The notes: generated by a model from the letters alone, not told the origin. Counted from the first letter of the stretch, positions 1 to 8,657 are shown. The stretch is DNA of 64,000 bases from Io17-Chloro-G2 sp963663135 (GCA_963663135.2 CAXXRM010000005.1:1550001-1614000), one strand, 5' to 3'. Program-made: numbers and translations.

Positions 1-756
1 GTCGATTATTCGGCGGCCATAGCCTCAAATCCCTCTTCGTCCCCGCTGGCCGGGGATGGAATCCGGGAGGGCATCCGGTTGGGTGTTCCTGAGGAATATT
101 TCGTGGACGGAATGGAGCCGGGGGTGCGTCAAGCGGTCAACGCCGCCATCGAAACCCTGAGCGGCCTTGGAGCGTCGATAGAACCGGTTTCCCTACCAAC
201 CACCCGGTACGCCCTGGCCTGCTATTACATCATAGCGCCGTCGGAAGCTTCGGCTAACTTATCGCGCTACGACGGGGTGAAGTACGGGTACTCTTACCAG
301 GAAACCGGCAACATGTGGGAAGCCATGGAGAAAACGCGCCAATTCGGGTTTGGCCCGGAGGTGAAGCGCAGGATCATGTTGGGCGCCTACGCTCTTTCGG
401 CAGGATATTACGACGCCTATTACCTGAAGGCCCAGAAGGTGCGCACCTTGATTCGCCAGGAATTCTCCGAGGTTTTCCAGCAAGTAGACGCTCTGGTCAC
501 GCCAACCTCGCCAGTGGTAGCCTTCCCCCTGGGTGAAAAAACCGAAGACCCGGTCCAAATGTACCTGATTGACGTGTGCACTCTCCCGGTCAACATCGCC
601 GGCCTGCCGGCCATCTCGGTCCCATGCGGGTTCTCCCAGGGTCTCCCCGTAGGCATGCAACTGATCGGCAAGCACCTTTCGGAAGAAACCCTCTTGCGCA
701 TAGCCCAAGCCTACCAACAAGCCACGACGTGGCATGAGGCAACGCCGCAGTTGTGA
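1..756 (+). CDS. gatA: Asp-tRNA(Asn)/Glu-tRNA(Gln) amidotransferase subunit A, 5'-truncated by window edge
   Basis: C-terminal part of the GatA amidase, the subunit that frees ammonia from glutamine and, with GatB and GatC, amidates mischarged Glu-tRNA(Gln) or Asp-tRNA(Asn). The frame is open from base 1, so the start lies outside the window; the first in-frame Met-like codon at 79 is internal. Visible family features are the stretch around VTPTSPVV and the conserved LPVNIAGLPAISVP segment near the C-terminus. The active-site Ser-cis-Ser-Lys region is upstream of the window. An asparaginyl-tRNA synthetase gene follows directly, so this GatCAB probably serves mainly Gln-tRNA formation; that last point is inference. 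Confidence 0.95.
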   Translation, partial: VDYSAAIASNPSSSPLAGDGIREGIRLGVPEEYFVDGMEPGVRQAVNAAIETLSGLGASIEPVSLPTTRYALACYYIIAPSEASANLSRYDGVKYGYSYQETGNMWEAMEKTRQFGFGPEVKRRIMLGAYALSAGYYDAYYLKAQKVRTLIRQEFSEVFQQVDALVTPTSPVVAFPLGEKTEDPVQMYLIDVCTLPVNIAGLPAISVPCGFSQGLPVGMQLIGKHLSEETLLRIAQAYQQATTWHEATPQL

Positions 757-826
757 CCGGAGCGAGGCCTTCCCGGGGGACTGGCGGCGGCTTTGCCTGA
801 AGGCCTCGGCATGGGCCCGGCATACC

Positions 827-855
827 TTGGCCCGCTATGGCTCCGATGCTAGAAT
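827..855 (+). promoter_or_regulatory. asnS promoter with extended -10
   Basis: TTGGCC at 827-832, a 17-base spacer, and TAGAAT at 850-855 preceded by TG (TGCTAGAAT). The predicted start is near 862, about 40 bases before the asnS ATG. The same TGCTA(T/G)AAT motif recurs at other genes here. Confidence 0.6.
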
Positions 856-900
856 TGGACTGAGTATGACCTTCCGGGAAACGCTGATGGGAGGGACGGG

Positions 901-2286
901 ATGCAACGCAGCAAGATCAAAGACCTCTTGAGCCGTGATTCGGCCGGCGGCGAAGTCCAGATACAGGGTTGGGTCAAGACTCGGCGCTCGTCCAAGTCTG
1001 TTGCCTTCCTGCAGGTCAGCGACGGTTCTACGCTGGCCGACCTTCAGGTCGTCGCGGACCAGAACCTGCCTAATTTCTCCCTGGTAGACTCTTTGAATAC
1101 GGGATGCAGTGTTACCGTATACGGAACGTTGGCCGAGTCTCCCGGCAAGGGCCAGAAATACGAAATCCAGGCCACCAGTATCGACCTGGTTGGCGCTGCG
1201 GACCCCGAAACTTACCCCCTGCAGAAGAAGCGGCATACACCGGAATTCCTGAGGGAGATCGCGCATCTTCGCCCCCGCACGAACACCTTTGGCGCGATGG
1301 CCAGGGTCCGCAATGCCCTGTCCATGGCGGTCCACACGTTCTTTCAAAACCGGGGGTTCCTTTTCATCCAGACGCCCATGATAACGGCCAGCGATGCTGA
1401 GGGCGCCGGGGCAATGTTCCGCGTAACCACGCTGGACCTGGAAAACTTGCCAGTCAAAGACGGCAAGGTGGACCACGAGGCAGACTTCTTCGGTAAACCG
1501 GCCTTTTTAACCGTGAGCGGCCAGCTTGAGGCGGAAATCTTTGCCCTGGCCATGTCCGACGTTTACACTTTCGGTCCCACATTCCGGGCTGAAAATTCCA
1601 ACACGTCGAGGCATTTGGCCGAGTTCTGGATGGTGGAGCCTGAAGTCGCCTTTTGCGACCTGGATGGCCTGGCCGATCTTTCGGAAGACTTTCTCAAGCA
1701 CATCTTCAACGATGTGCTGGCCAACTGCGCCGAAGACCTGGAATTTTTCAGCAAGTGGTATGACAAGGACGTTGTAACCACGCTCCAGGGGATCGTGGAT
1801 TCCAATTTTGAGAGGATCACGTATTCCGAGGCGGTGGACCTGCTGAAAGCCTCCGGGGAAAAGTTTGAGTTCCCTGTTGACTGGGGCCTGGACCTCCAAT
1901 CAGAGCACGAGCGTTACCTGACGGAGCGAAAATTCGGCCGCCCGGTGATAGTTACCGGTTACCCCAAAGAGATCAAGGCATTTTACATGCGCCAGAACCA
2001 TGACGGGAAGACGGTTGCAGCCATGGACGTACTGGTGCCCCGAATTGGCGAAATCATCGGCGGCAGCCAACGCGAGGAGCGGCAGGACCTGTTGCTGGCT
2101 CGATTGAAGGAATCGGGCCTGCCCGAGCAGGAATACTGGTGGTACCTGGACCTTCGACGATACGGGACCGCGCCCCACAGCGGCTTCGGCCTCGGGTTCG
2201 AACGCACCGTGCAATTCGTCACCGGCGTGCCCAACATTCGCGACGTGATTCCGTTCCCAAGAACACCGAACAACGCCGAATTTTAG
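901..2286 (+). CDS. asnS: Asparaginyl-tRNA synthetase
   Basis: Class IIb aminoacyl-tRNA synthetase that charges tRNA(Asn) in the cytoplasm. An N-terminal OB-fold anticodon-binding domain fills about residues 1-110 (QGWVKTRRSSK). The class II catalytic core follows, with motif 2 as FRAENSNTSRHLAEFW near residues 227-242 and motif 3 as GFGLGFERT near 427. It ends RTPNNAEF, resembling the usual AsnRS tail. At 461 residues it is the normal length. The ATG has a purine-rich GGGAGGGACGGG directly upstream. AsnRS is chosen over AspRS because of the short form, the ENSNTSRH motif and the absence of a GAD domain. Confidence 0.97.
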   Translation: MQRSKIKDLLSRDSAGGEVQIQGWVKTRRSSKSVAFLQVSDGSTLADLQVVADQNLPNFSLVDSLNTGCSVTVYGTLAESPGKGQKYEIQATSIDLVGAADPETYPLQKKRHTPEFLREIAHLRPRTNTFGAMARVRNALSMAVHTFFQNRGFLFIQTPMITASDAEGAGAMFRVTTLDLENLPVKDGKVDHEADFFGKPAFLTVSGQLEAEIFALAMSDVYTFGPTFRAENSNTSRHLAEFWMVEPEVAFCDLDGLADLSEDFLKHIFNDVLANCAEDLEFFSKWYDKDVVTTLQGIVDSNFERITYSEAVDLLKASGEKFEFPVDWGLDLQSEHERYLTERKFGRPVIVTGYPKEIKAFYMRQNHDGKTVAAMDVLVPRIGEIIGGSQREERQDLLLARLKESGLPEQEYWWYLDLRRYGTAPHSGFGLGFERTVQFVTGVPNIRDVIPFPRTPNNAEF

Positions 2287-2374
2287 GCCATGTATCCCCG
2301 AGTTTTCACGTCCTGCGGGAATCAAGCCGCGGCGACTCGAAAATGCTAAATCATCACCACTCTCGGAGGGTGAA

Positions 2375-3385
2375 TTGTTCAATCATTTGCGGCGGGAAAT
2401 ACGGAAGTTGGAGGCCACCAATCGTGTAAAAGTCGAGATAGAGATCGACGACAGCGGTTATATTGACCGCCAATGCCCTTCAAGTGAATGCAAGGCCCAC
2501 TTCAAGGTAATGTTCGTGGACTGGAATGGCATAATCCGAGACGAGGTCGTCTATTGTCCCAATTGTCGTCATGAGTCAACATCTTCGGAATGGAATACAT
2601 TTGAGCAAAGAGAATACTACGCTGATGTGGCGAGAGGCCACATACAAAAACGGATTGCTAGCGCGTTACAAAGTGATGCTCGCGCTTTCAACTCACGCCA
2701 GAAAAAAGATGCTTTTATCAAGGCAAAAATGTCATACCGCCCAGGTATTGTTCCGATTCCTGTACCAGCCGCAGCAACTGCCTTGATGACTCAAGAATTC
2801 CGATGTCCAGAATGTAATTGCAGATACTCTTCTATAGGGGCAGCATTCTTTTGTCCTTCATGTGGTCACAATGATGTGATGGAGACATTTTCCAATTCAA
2901 TTGAAACAGTGCAGAAAACCCTTTCTGCTATCCCAAGCCTTCGAGAAACCCTCACAGCTTCCAATGACAAAGACTTTGCGGAGGATTCGATTAGACATTT
3001 TTGTGAGAATGGCTTGTGTAAGGCTGTTGCGTCCTTTCAGAAGTACGCAGAGTCATGCTTTTTCAAGCTCTTCAACTCCGATCAGTTTAACGTTCGTAGA
3101 AATTTGTTCCAGAACATCTGGGAGTCAAATGATATCTGGCGGAATGCTACCAACGTCGGTTATGACGACATTCTAAATGCCGCTGAATATCATCTATTGA
3201 ATGTCTACTTCCAACAGCGCCATCTGCTGGAGCATCAAGAAGGCATTGTGGACCAACAATACATCGAACGTGCAAATGACGCTCGTTATTCGATCGGTCA
3301 GCGATTGGTGGTAACTGACGCCAATGTATCTGAACTGGTTTCTGTAATAAAAAAATTATCAAAGGGCATCTCGACGTTAATATAG
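2375..3385 (+). CDS. Zinc-ribbon protein with C-terminal HEPN-like RxxxxH motif (candidate RNase, function unknown)
   Basis: A 336-residue cytoplasmic-looking protein starting at TTG, with a good GGAGGG five bases upstream. It shows two Cys4 modules: CPSSEC plus CPNC near residues 34-63, and CPEC plus CPSC near 143-162. Both resemble treble-clef or zinc-ribbon folds. The C-terminal helical third contains RHLLEH followed by GIVDQQY (about 282-293). This fits the R-x4-6-H signature of HEPN-domain RNases and their frequent following G-I-V-D segment. HEPN proteins often act in defence or toxin systems; a defence role here is inference. The gene is clearly more AT-rich than asnS and the downstream decarboxylase, suggesting recent acquisition. 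No partner toxin or antitoxin gene is adjacent. Confidence 0.6.
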   Translation: MFNHLRREIRKLEATNRVKVEIEIDDSGYIDRQCPSSECKAHFKVMFVDWNGIIRDEVVYCPNCRHESTSSEWNTFEQREYYADVARGHIQKRIASALQSDARAFNSRQKKDAFIKAKMSYRPGIVPIPVPAAATALMTQEFRCPECNCRYSSIGAAFFCPSCGHNDVMETFSNSIETVQKTLSAIPSLRETLTASNDKDFAEDSIRHFCENGLCKAVASFQKYAESCFFKLFNSDQFNVRRNLFQNIWESNDIWRNATNVGYDDILNAAEYHLLNVYFQQRHLLEHQEGIVDQQYIERANDARYSIGQRLVVTDANVSELVSVIKKLSKGISTLI

Positions 3386-3684
3386 ACGGGGACCGGGCTG
3401 TTATTGCATATAGCCCAATGTTTTTGCTAAGCCTGAGCGGACCCCGACGGAAGAGGATTCCCAACCCACCCAATCTCGAACAAACAACACCCAATGGGGA
3501 AAACATAATACTACCACTGGTCAACTAACCGGGTCGGCCCCAATTTCTGAACACCCATCCCTCTTTTGAACGAATCTGCACGGCACCCTGATCAAATAAC
3601 CATTCTTTGCGCAAAGCCCGGCCTGGCGTTCTCACCCAACTAAAATCGGACTCGTTAACTCGTCTGCGAGCCAGCCTTTGCTAT

Positions 3685-3713
3685 TTGACCCCCAATAACC
3701 CCCTGCCTATAAT
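3685..3713 (+). promoter_or_regulatory. Sigma-70-type promoter of the TPP-decarboxylase cluster
   Basis: TTGACC at 3685-3690, exactly 17 bases, then a consensus TATAAT at 3708-3713. Predicted start near 3720, about 37 bases before the ATG at 3757. The rest of the 371-base gap (3386-3756) shows no credible ORF, RNA or repeat. Confidence 0.7.
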
Positions 3714-3756
3714 GAACCTGATCTATAGCCGGCATAGGAACGTGGGAGAAGATTTG

Positions 3757-4260
3757 ATGACTACCGAAGCGGTGCTCCATCCGGCCGCCATCATCAGCGA
3801 ACTGAAGAAGAACGAAGTCACCCACGTAGTGTGGCTTCCCGACAGCGAAACGAATTTCATGTACCAGTTGCTGACCAACGAACCCTCGTTGGACCTGGTG
3901 CCGGTGTGCCGCGAAGGTGAAACCATGGCCATTGCCGCCGGCCTCTGGGTCGGTGGCAAAAAACCGGTGGTCTTGATACAAAACACAGGAATCTTCGAGT
4001 CCGGAGATTCCATCCGGGGCCTTGGGTTGGACATTAATCAACCTCTAGTCATGCTGGTGGGTTATCGGGGCTGGAGCCGTCACGGAATCACCGCCGATTC
4101 GGCGGGCCGGTTCATTGAACACATTCTCCACGCTTGGGGAATAAACTACTATTTGATCGAAACCGATGACGACGCCGATCGGATCAGCGTCGCCCTCGCA
4201 GAGGCCGACCGGCTCCAGAGACCGGTAGCAGTCTTGGTCGGCACCGAATTCGGCGCCTAG
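3757..4260 (+). CDS. TPP-dependent decarboxylase, Pyr-domain subunit (sulfopyruvate/phosphonopyruvate decarboxylase alpha-like)
   Basis: A 167-residue protein matching the N-terminal (pyrimidine-binding) half of thiamine-diphosphate decarboxylases. The REGE motif near residues 52-55, followed by AIAAGLWVGGKKPVVLIQN, carries the catalytic glutamate that activates the cofactor. The family includes ComD of coenzyme M synthesis and phosphonopyruvate decarboxylase. Substrate cannot be read from sequence. The ATG at 3757 was chosen over the longer frame from 3607 because GGGAGA lies just upstream and a promoter sits between the two. It would pair with the cofactor-pyrophosphate half encoded 26 bases downstream. 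Confidence 0.8.
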   Translation: MTTEAVLHPAAIISELKKNEVTHVVWLPDSETNFMYQLLTNEPSLDLVPVCREGETMAIAAGLWVGGKKPVVLIQNTGIFESGDSIRGLGLDINQPLVMLVGYRGWSRHGITADSAGRFIEHILHAWGINYYLIETDDDADRISVALAEADRLQRPVAVLVGTEFGA

Positions 4261-4286
4261 TCCAGAGCATCAGGGAGCTTACAGGA

Positions 4287-4877
4287 ATGATTGACAACGC
4301 AGAGGCGGTTAAAGTAATCGACAGCCGGCGTGATGATTCGGTCATCGTTGCCACGATGAACGCCAACAACGTCCATTTTGGATTACCCACCGTCACCACC
4401 AACGAAGAGATGGATTTCCCCCTCTCCGGCTCCATGGGAAAAGCATCGTCGGTAGCCCTGGGCCTGGCCTTGGCCCAACCCCAAAGAAAGATACTGGTCC
4501 TGGATGGCGACGGTAGCCTGCTGATGAACCTGGGAACCATGGTGACGATTTCCAGCAAGGCTCCCGCGAATCTATACCACGTCCTGTTTGACAACGGCGT
4601 TTACGCCGTCACCGGGGGACAACCGGTACCCGGTTCGTCCCGAACCGACTGGGAAGAGTTAGCCAAGGGCGCCGGTTACGCGTCAGTGTTTTCCTTCGAC
4701 AACCTGGAGGACCTGACAACCGGCATTGACGAAGCCCTCGGGGCCCAAGGCCCGGTGTTCGTCCGGCTGGCCATTGCGCCGCAGATCGAAAATACACCGG
4801 TGCAGTTCCGGCAGCGGCCGACCCGGTCCGTGTTGTCGGCGTTCAAAGAGATGCCGGAAACGCTGCGCAACAGCTAG
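4287..4877 (+). CDS. TPP-dependent decarboxylase, PP-domain subunit (sulfopyruvate/phosphonopyruvate decarboxylase beta-like)
   Basis: A 196-residue protein matching the C-terminal (pyrophosphate-binding) half of TPP enzymes. The Mg/TPP motif is intact: LDGDGSLLMN begins near residue 72 and FDNGVYAVTGG near 100, giving the GDG...N ligands. GSMGKASSVALGLALA is the usual helix before the motif. Together with the preceding gene it should form an alpha/beta decarboxylase acting on a 3-substituted pyruvate such as sulfopyruvate or phosphonopyruvate. Neighbouring genes do not settle which. No coenzyme M or phosphonate synthesis genes are visible, so a catabolic or side role is more likely (inference). 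Confidence 0.82.
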   Translation: MIDNAEAVKVIDSRRDDSVIVATMNANNVHFGLPTVTTNEEMDFPLSGSMGKASSVALGLALAQPQRKILVLDGDGSLLMNLGTMVTISSKAPANLYHVLFDNGVYAVTGGQPVPGSSRTDWEELAKGAGYASVFSFDNLEDLTTGIDEALGAQGPVFVRLAIAPQIENTPVQFRQRPTRSVLSAFKEMPETLRNS

Positions 4878-5028
4878 GCCAAATCCCGGAGTTGCAGATC
4901 AACCGTCGCCGGCGTTCCGAATCCCGCCGAATGAAAAACCCACAATTCGCAGGTACGACACGCGCCACGCCGGTCAACAACCGGGCGGTTTGACAATTAC
5001 CGTTTGTGCTCGATGAGTAGAGGTCCGG

Positions 5029-5316
5029 TTGTTTAGTATCTTCGCCCGGGGTTTAGTCGCCAGGTTTGCCGGCTATGGGTGCATTGCTCTCGGGTTCTGG
5101 CTTCTTTACCGGGGATTTTCCGACGAGAATACCGGGGCTGCCATCGGGTGGGGAATCGGCGGCGCAGCGTCGATCCTGGTAGGGCTCTATCTGGCGGTGT
5201 CCCTCGCCCGGAGGGATTCACCACCCACGTCGCCCCAACCGGGCGTACCCGCGGCCCAATTGCCGGAGGAGGTTGTTGCAATTGATCCCGTCTATGGAAG
5301 CAACCAAGGCAGTTAA
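5029..5316 (+). CDS. Small two-helix membrane protein, unknown function
   Basis: A 95-residue protein starting at TTG, with AGAGG about five bases before it. Two hydrophobic segments (about residues 6-25 and 38-58), joined by a short polar loop, precede a proline-rich tail of about 35 residues. I do not recognise the family. It sits between an intact decarboxylase beta subunit and its degenerate paralogue. Its 3' end overlaps the latter by 35 bases, and the paralogue's ribosome site lies inside this frame, which supports real translation and coupling. Confidence 0.5.
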   Translation: MFSIFARGLVARFAGYGCIALGFWLLYRGFSDENTGAAIGWGIGGAASILVGLYLAVSLARRDSPPTSPQPGVPAAQLPEEVVAIDPVYGSNQGS

Positions 5317-5845
5317 CTACCACCGCAACGATTCTCTGGTGGTGTCAACCTCATCAGCGTTACGGGAGTGGAGCGCCGTCTCTCAACGGCGGGACTTGGA
5401 CGTGGACCTAACCGATTGCATGGACCGGGCTCCCGCCGTGGGGTTGGGATTGTCCTTGGCGAGACCCGACCTCAAGGTTTTGGTCCTGGACTGCGATGCC
5501 ACATTGCGCACCGACTTGAGCAGTATGGCAACTATCGGAGAGTCCAGCCCCGAGAACATAGTCCATTTTGTCTTTGACGACATCAACAATGTCTCCACCG
5601 GCGGCCTGCCCATACAGGGCAAAGACAGGGTTAACCTGACGTCCATGGCCCAAAGCGCCGGTTACGCGGCGACCTACGAGTTTGACACCTTGGAAGAGTT
5701 CCTCATCGGCATGGAAGAGGTAATGGTGCAGCACGGCCCGGTGTTCGTATTGGTCAAGGTATTCCGAGACCTGGAGGAGTTGCCCTTCCCCGACCGGCCT
5801 ATGGCCGAGGGTTGGGCGAAGGTGAAGGAAACCCTGAAGCAATAG
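5282..5845 (+). CDS. Degenerate paralogue of the TPP-decarboxylase beta subunit
   Basis: A 187-residue homologue of the protein at 4287-4877 along its whole length, but with an altered cofactor site. The intact GDG reads CDA (LDCDATLRTD, about residue 69) and the FDNGVY segment reads FDDINN (about 98), so only the central Asp is kept. The TTG at 5282 was chosen because its N-terminus (MIPSMEATKAV) aligns with the paralogue's MIDNAEAVKV and GGAGGAGG ends nine bases upstream. TTG codons at 5273 and 5276 are too close to that site. The frame is intact, arguing against a pseudogene. It may be a regulatory or structural subunit, or bind another ligand (inference). Confidence 0.75.
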   Translation: MIPSMEATKAVNYHRNDSLVVSTSSALREWSAVSQRRDLDVDLTDCMDRAPAVGLGLSLARPDLKVLVLDCDATLRTDLSSMATIGESSPENIVHFVFDDINNVSTGGLPIQGKDRVNLTSMAQSAGYAATYEFDTLEEFLIGMEEVMVQHGPVFVLVKVFRDLEELPFPDRPMAEGWAKVKETLKQ

Positions 5846-5847
5846 GG

Positions 5848-6618
5848 TTAATCCGACACGGCAGATCCTTCAAGCACCCGCGGACGCACGACAATCTGGC
5901 TGGCCACGTTGTACCCAATGGAAACCTGGTCTGATTCGGTTTCCACCGTCATGACGCCTCGATAGGGAGCCGCCTCCACCACCTGAATGTTCCGATCAGG
6001 CGTGATCCGGGCTCCGCACAGAAATTGCAACAGTTCCATGTCCTCTTCTGGAACGCGGTCCACAGTGTAGGGGACATGCGTGGACACTGAGTCCAGGGTT
6101 TCAGTAGCCTCAGGCTTTTGAGGCTCTCCCACGTTGGGTATGGGCCGACCGTAAGGGGAGCGGGCGGGGTTGCCCAACCGTTCGATCAGCTTCACCTCGA
6201 ACTCGTGAGAGATGCCATGTTCCAACCGGTGGGCTTCAATGTGGGCGTAGTACAGCTCCATACCCAGCAGCTGAACCACCAACCATTCGGCCAGGCGGTG
6301 ACGGCGGGCGATATTTACGCCACCATCCAGACCCTTATCGGTTAACCGGATTTTCTTGTCCGTACCCAAGTCCACCAAGGCCTGCCGCTGCATGCGCCGA
6401 ATCATACCGGCCACCGACGGCAACGACGTTCCAAGCCCTTCGGTCTGCGGCAATTTCTTCAGGGAGTCGGTCAGTTGAGTAATAGTGGGGACTTGGGCGT
6501 CTTCCCACATGCGGTACAGGCAAAGAAGGTAGTTTTCTGTTCCAGGCGAGAGCCTTTCGTTCGGAAGGTCTTCCGAGGCATCCACTCGCCGGTGCGTTTT
6601 CTTATTTGAAACTGGCAT
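5848..6618 (-). CDS. DtxR/MntR-family metal-dependent transcriptional regulator
   Basis: A 256-residue regulator. An N-terminal winged helix-turn-helix fills about residues 20-95 (SPGTENYLLCLYRMW, then PSVAGMIRRMQRQALV). The dimerisation/metal-binding domain follows (AEWLVVQLLGM, AHIEAHRLEHGIS), with His/Glu residues typical of the Fe/Mn-sensing DtxR family. A C-terminal FeoA/SH3-like domain is likely (about 180-256). The ATG at 6618 was preferred to a TTG 18 bases upstream because GGAAG lies nine bases before it. The gene ends two bases from the preceding plus-strand gene. The iron-type ABC ATPase directly upstream on the same strand is a plausible target. Confidence 0.88.
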   Translation of the reverse strand: MPVSNKKTHRRVDASEDLPNERLSPGTENYLLCLYRMWEDAQVPTITQLTDSLKKLPQTEGLGTSLPSVAGMIRRMQRQALVDLGTDKKIRLTDKGLDGGVNIARRHRLAEWLVVQLLGMELYYAHIEAHRLEHGISHEFEVKLIERLGNPARSPYGRPIPNVGEPQKPEATETLDSVSTHVPYTVDRVPEEDMELLQFLCGARITPDRNIQVVEAAPYRGVMTVETESDQVSIGYNVASQIVVRPRVLEGSAVSD

Positions 6619-6710
6619 TTGTATCGACTTCCACAATTCCCCAGAACCGTTGCCATGACCGCCGGGGGAAGACCGTTTGGGCTAACCGCATCTGGAGAAG
6701 AGATAGGACA

Positions 6711-7853
6711 CTAACGATGCTGGTGTTCAACTCCGGAGACGGCTTTGTGGCCGACAAACGGTGTGAGAGAATGGCCGTCTCGCAGGGCTACCTCCACCGG
6801 AGTCCCAACGGCTAACTCCCGGGTGTGAGAAAGCAAACAGCGAATCGAACGCCCAGACGGCAGGGATACCTGGTAGAGATTAAATGGTCCCTGGAATTCG
6901 CGCTCGGATATTATCCCTTGGCCCTCATCGGACGGGCGGCAGACCAGGCAGTCGGGCCGCACCATCACCTCCAAATCCCCAACGGGGTCGGGCTGAGGCC
7001 AATCGACGGGTCCCACTTCGGTCATTACGGTGTCGCCATCCCGCCACGCCGGCAGGAAATCGGCTATCCCCATGAACTCGGCCACAAACCGGGTGGCAGG
7101 ACGGTGGAAAATCACCTCGGGCCGGTCGGTCTGCTCAATCGCACCGCGGTTCATCACCGAGATAACGTCGCCCATCAACAGGGCTTCTTGCTGGTCGTGA
7201 GTGACGAAAACTGCGCTCACCTGGCTATCCCGGATCATGCGCAGCACATCCTTCCGTACCTGGTCCCGAAGACGAGGGTCCAGATTGGAAAACGGTTCGT
7301 CCAGCAGCAACGCTTTCGGCCGGGGCGCCAACGCCCGGGCCAGGGCAACACGTTGGTGTTGGCCGCCGGACAACTCGTGAGGAAACCGCCGGCGCAGCCC
7401 CTCTATTTCCCCCAATCCCAGGACTTCATTGATTCGTTCCTCTCTTTGGGTGTCCTTGGAGAGACCGAAAGCAATGTTTTGTTCCACCGTCATGTGGGGG
7501 AACAACGCGCCTTCCTGGAGGACGATGCCCACCTTCCGGTTTTCCGGTGGGACGTGGTGGCCGGCTCCGCCTACGATCGTGCCACTTACTTTGATGACCC
7601 CTTGGTCCGGCGATTCAAATCCGGCAATCAACCGCAGCGTGGTGGTCTTGCCGCACCCACTGGGGCCGAGCAAGGAGAGGACTTGGCCTCTTTGCAGCGT
7701 CAGGTTCAGCCCATTCAATACCGGGGCCTCGCCAAACCCTTTGACCAAGCCGGTGCATTCCAGGGCCGGAACTTGGTCTGTTGTCGGAAGTTCCCCAGTC
7801 TCGACATGGACACTGGGGATCTCCTGGCCGGCCCGTTTTCCCTTTAGGAACAT
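6711..7853 (-). CDS. fbpC: Iron(III)-type ABC transporter ATP-binding protein (FbpC/PotA class)
   Basis: Cytoplasmic ATPase of 380 residues for an importer of the Fe(III)/polyamine/thiamine type. Walker A is GPSGCGKTT, the signature is LSGGQHQRVALARAL and Walker B is ALLLDEPFSNLD, followed by the switch His in VTHDQQEA. The last 120 residues form a TOBE-like regulatory domain, as in FbpC and MalK. The permease gene at 8658-10313 is divergent and very likely its partner. No periplasmic binding protein gene is adjacent. Iron is favoured because of the DtxR-family neighbour; thiamine or other anions remain possible. Confidence 0.85.
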   Translation of the reverse strand: MFLKGKRAGQEIPSVHVETGELPTTDQVPALECTGLVKGFGEAPVLNGLNLTLQRGQVLSLLGPSGCGKTTTLRLIAGFESPDQGVIKVSGTIVGGAGHHVPPENRKVGIVLQEGALFPHMTVEQNIAFGLSKDTQREERINEVLGLGEIEGLRRRFPHELSGGQHQRVALARALAPRPKALLLDEPFSNLDPRLRDQVRKDVLRMIRDSQVSAVFVTHDQQEALLMGDVISVMNRGAIEQTDRPEVIFHRPATRFVAEFMGIADFLPAWRDGDTVMTEVGPVDWPQPDPVGDLEVMVRPDCLVCRPSDEGQGIISEREFQGPFNLYQVSLPSGRSIRCLLSHTRELAVGTPVEVALRDGHSLTPFVGHKAVSGVEHQHR

Positions 7854-7929
7854 CTATAACTCAGCGGTCAATGGACCGGTTCGCCGACGTAGGAAACCAT
7901 TCGACATGTATACATATAAGAATAGTAAG

Positions 7930-7958
7930 AGTCTAATTACACGAATATTAAATGTCAA
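7930..7958 (-). promoter_or_regulatory. fbpC promoter
   Basis: On the minus strand, a consensus TTGACA (7958-7953), a 17-base spacer and TAGACT (7935-7930). The start would be near 7923, about 70 bases before the fbpC ATG. The spacer is AT-rich and contains TAAT/ATTA arms that could hold an operator. Confidence 0.6.
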
Positions 7959-8400
7959 TTGTAAACCTCGGACAACAGGCATTGGTCAACCTGTCCAGTG
8001 TGCCCGGTATACCACACTTCCACCTATAGAGAGCCCTGAAAGCTGCCCCTCAATTGGCGGCTGTCTTTGGTCCCCGCCGTTCACTCCCAATTCTGGCACA
8101 AATGAGGACGACGTGCCTATGGCATCTGCAGTCCATAGAAATGACGTCCCCCTAGCTCGGATGTATCCGCCCCGGCCCTACCGTTTTAGGGCCGTCCGTT
8201 TAGATTCTGCATCGCTCCGATACTCAAAACGACAGAGCGTTGCCTCCTCGCCCCGGTCCCCGGATTTCCCATCTGGGACAAGGGTTTCAATTACACCTCT
8301 AGACTCCACCTCTCGACGAAAATGGCCCGGTTCAGCCGTCCGGGAACGAAAAATCACTGCACCCGATGCTGACAGTCGTTGACATGCATCCGCGCCGGGC

Positions 8401-8420
8401 TTATGCTCAGGAAAGCATAA
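8401..8420. promoter_or_regulatory. 20-base palindrome, candidate metal-regulator operator
   Basis: Perfect 7-base arms TTATGCT and AGCATAA separated by six bases. It lies upstream of the permease gene in an AT-rich stretch. Its size and symmetry fit a dimeric winged-helix regulator such as the DtxR-family protein nearby; no direct evidence links them. Confidence 0.35.
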
Positions 8421-8657
8421 TTGTACAGCCACCATAAATTAGTAATGCCACACGATTCCATAAAACCCGTCTCAACGCCGCGGCGCCGGCTGCCACTACT
8501 TTGGCGGCTGGCATGGATGAACCCGAGTCTCCACCCATCGACTCCGATCACAGCGAAACCCTGATGGCTCCGACAATCGACCATTTCTCCCAGGCCACTA
8601 GCATTGATGTTCCCGTAAAATTCGCGGGGGATTTCTGAAGAACGCGGGCATCAACCC

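Larger units (their letters stand above)
7854..8657. other. 804-base divergent intergenic region, AT-rich, no credible gene
   Basis: Separates the divergent ATPase and permease genes. Frames that stay open here show no family resemblance and mostly shadow fbpC. It contains a strong minus-strand promoter (7930-7958) and a palindrome (8401-8420). The binding-protein gene expected for such a transporter is not here; the region could be where it was lost. Confidence 0.5.

Noticed and set aside
7854..8435. Pseudogene of an iron-binding protein
   Set aside because: Long frames exist on both strands but none shows recognisable FbpA residues, so loss of that gene here cannot be shown.
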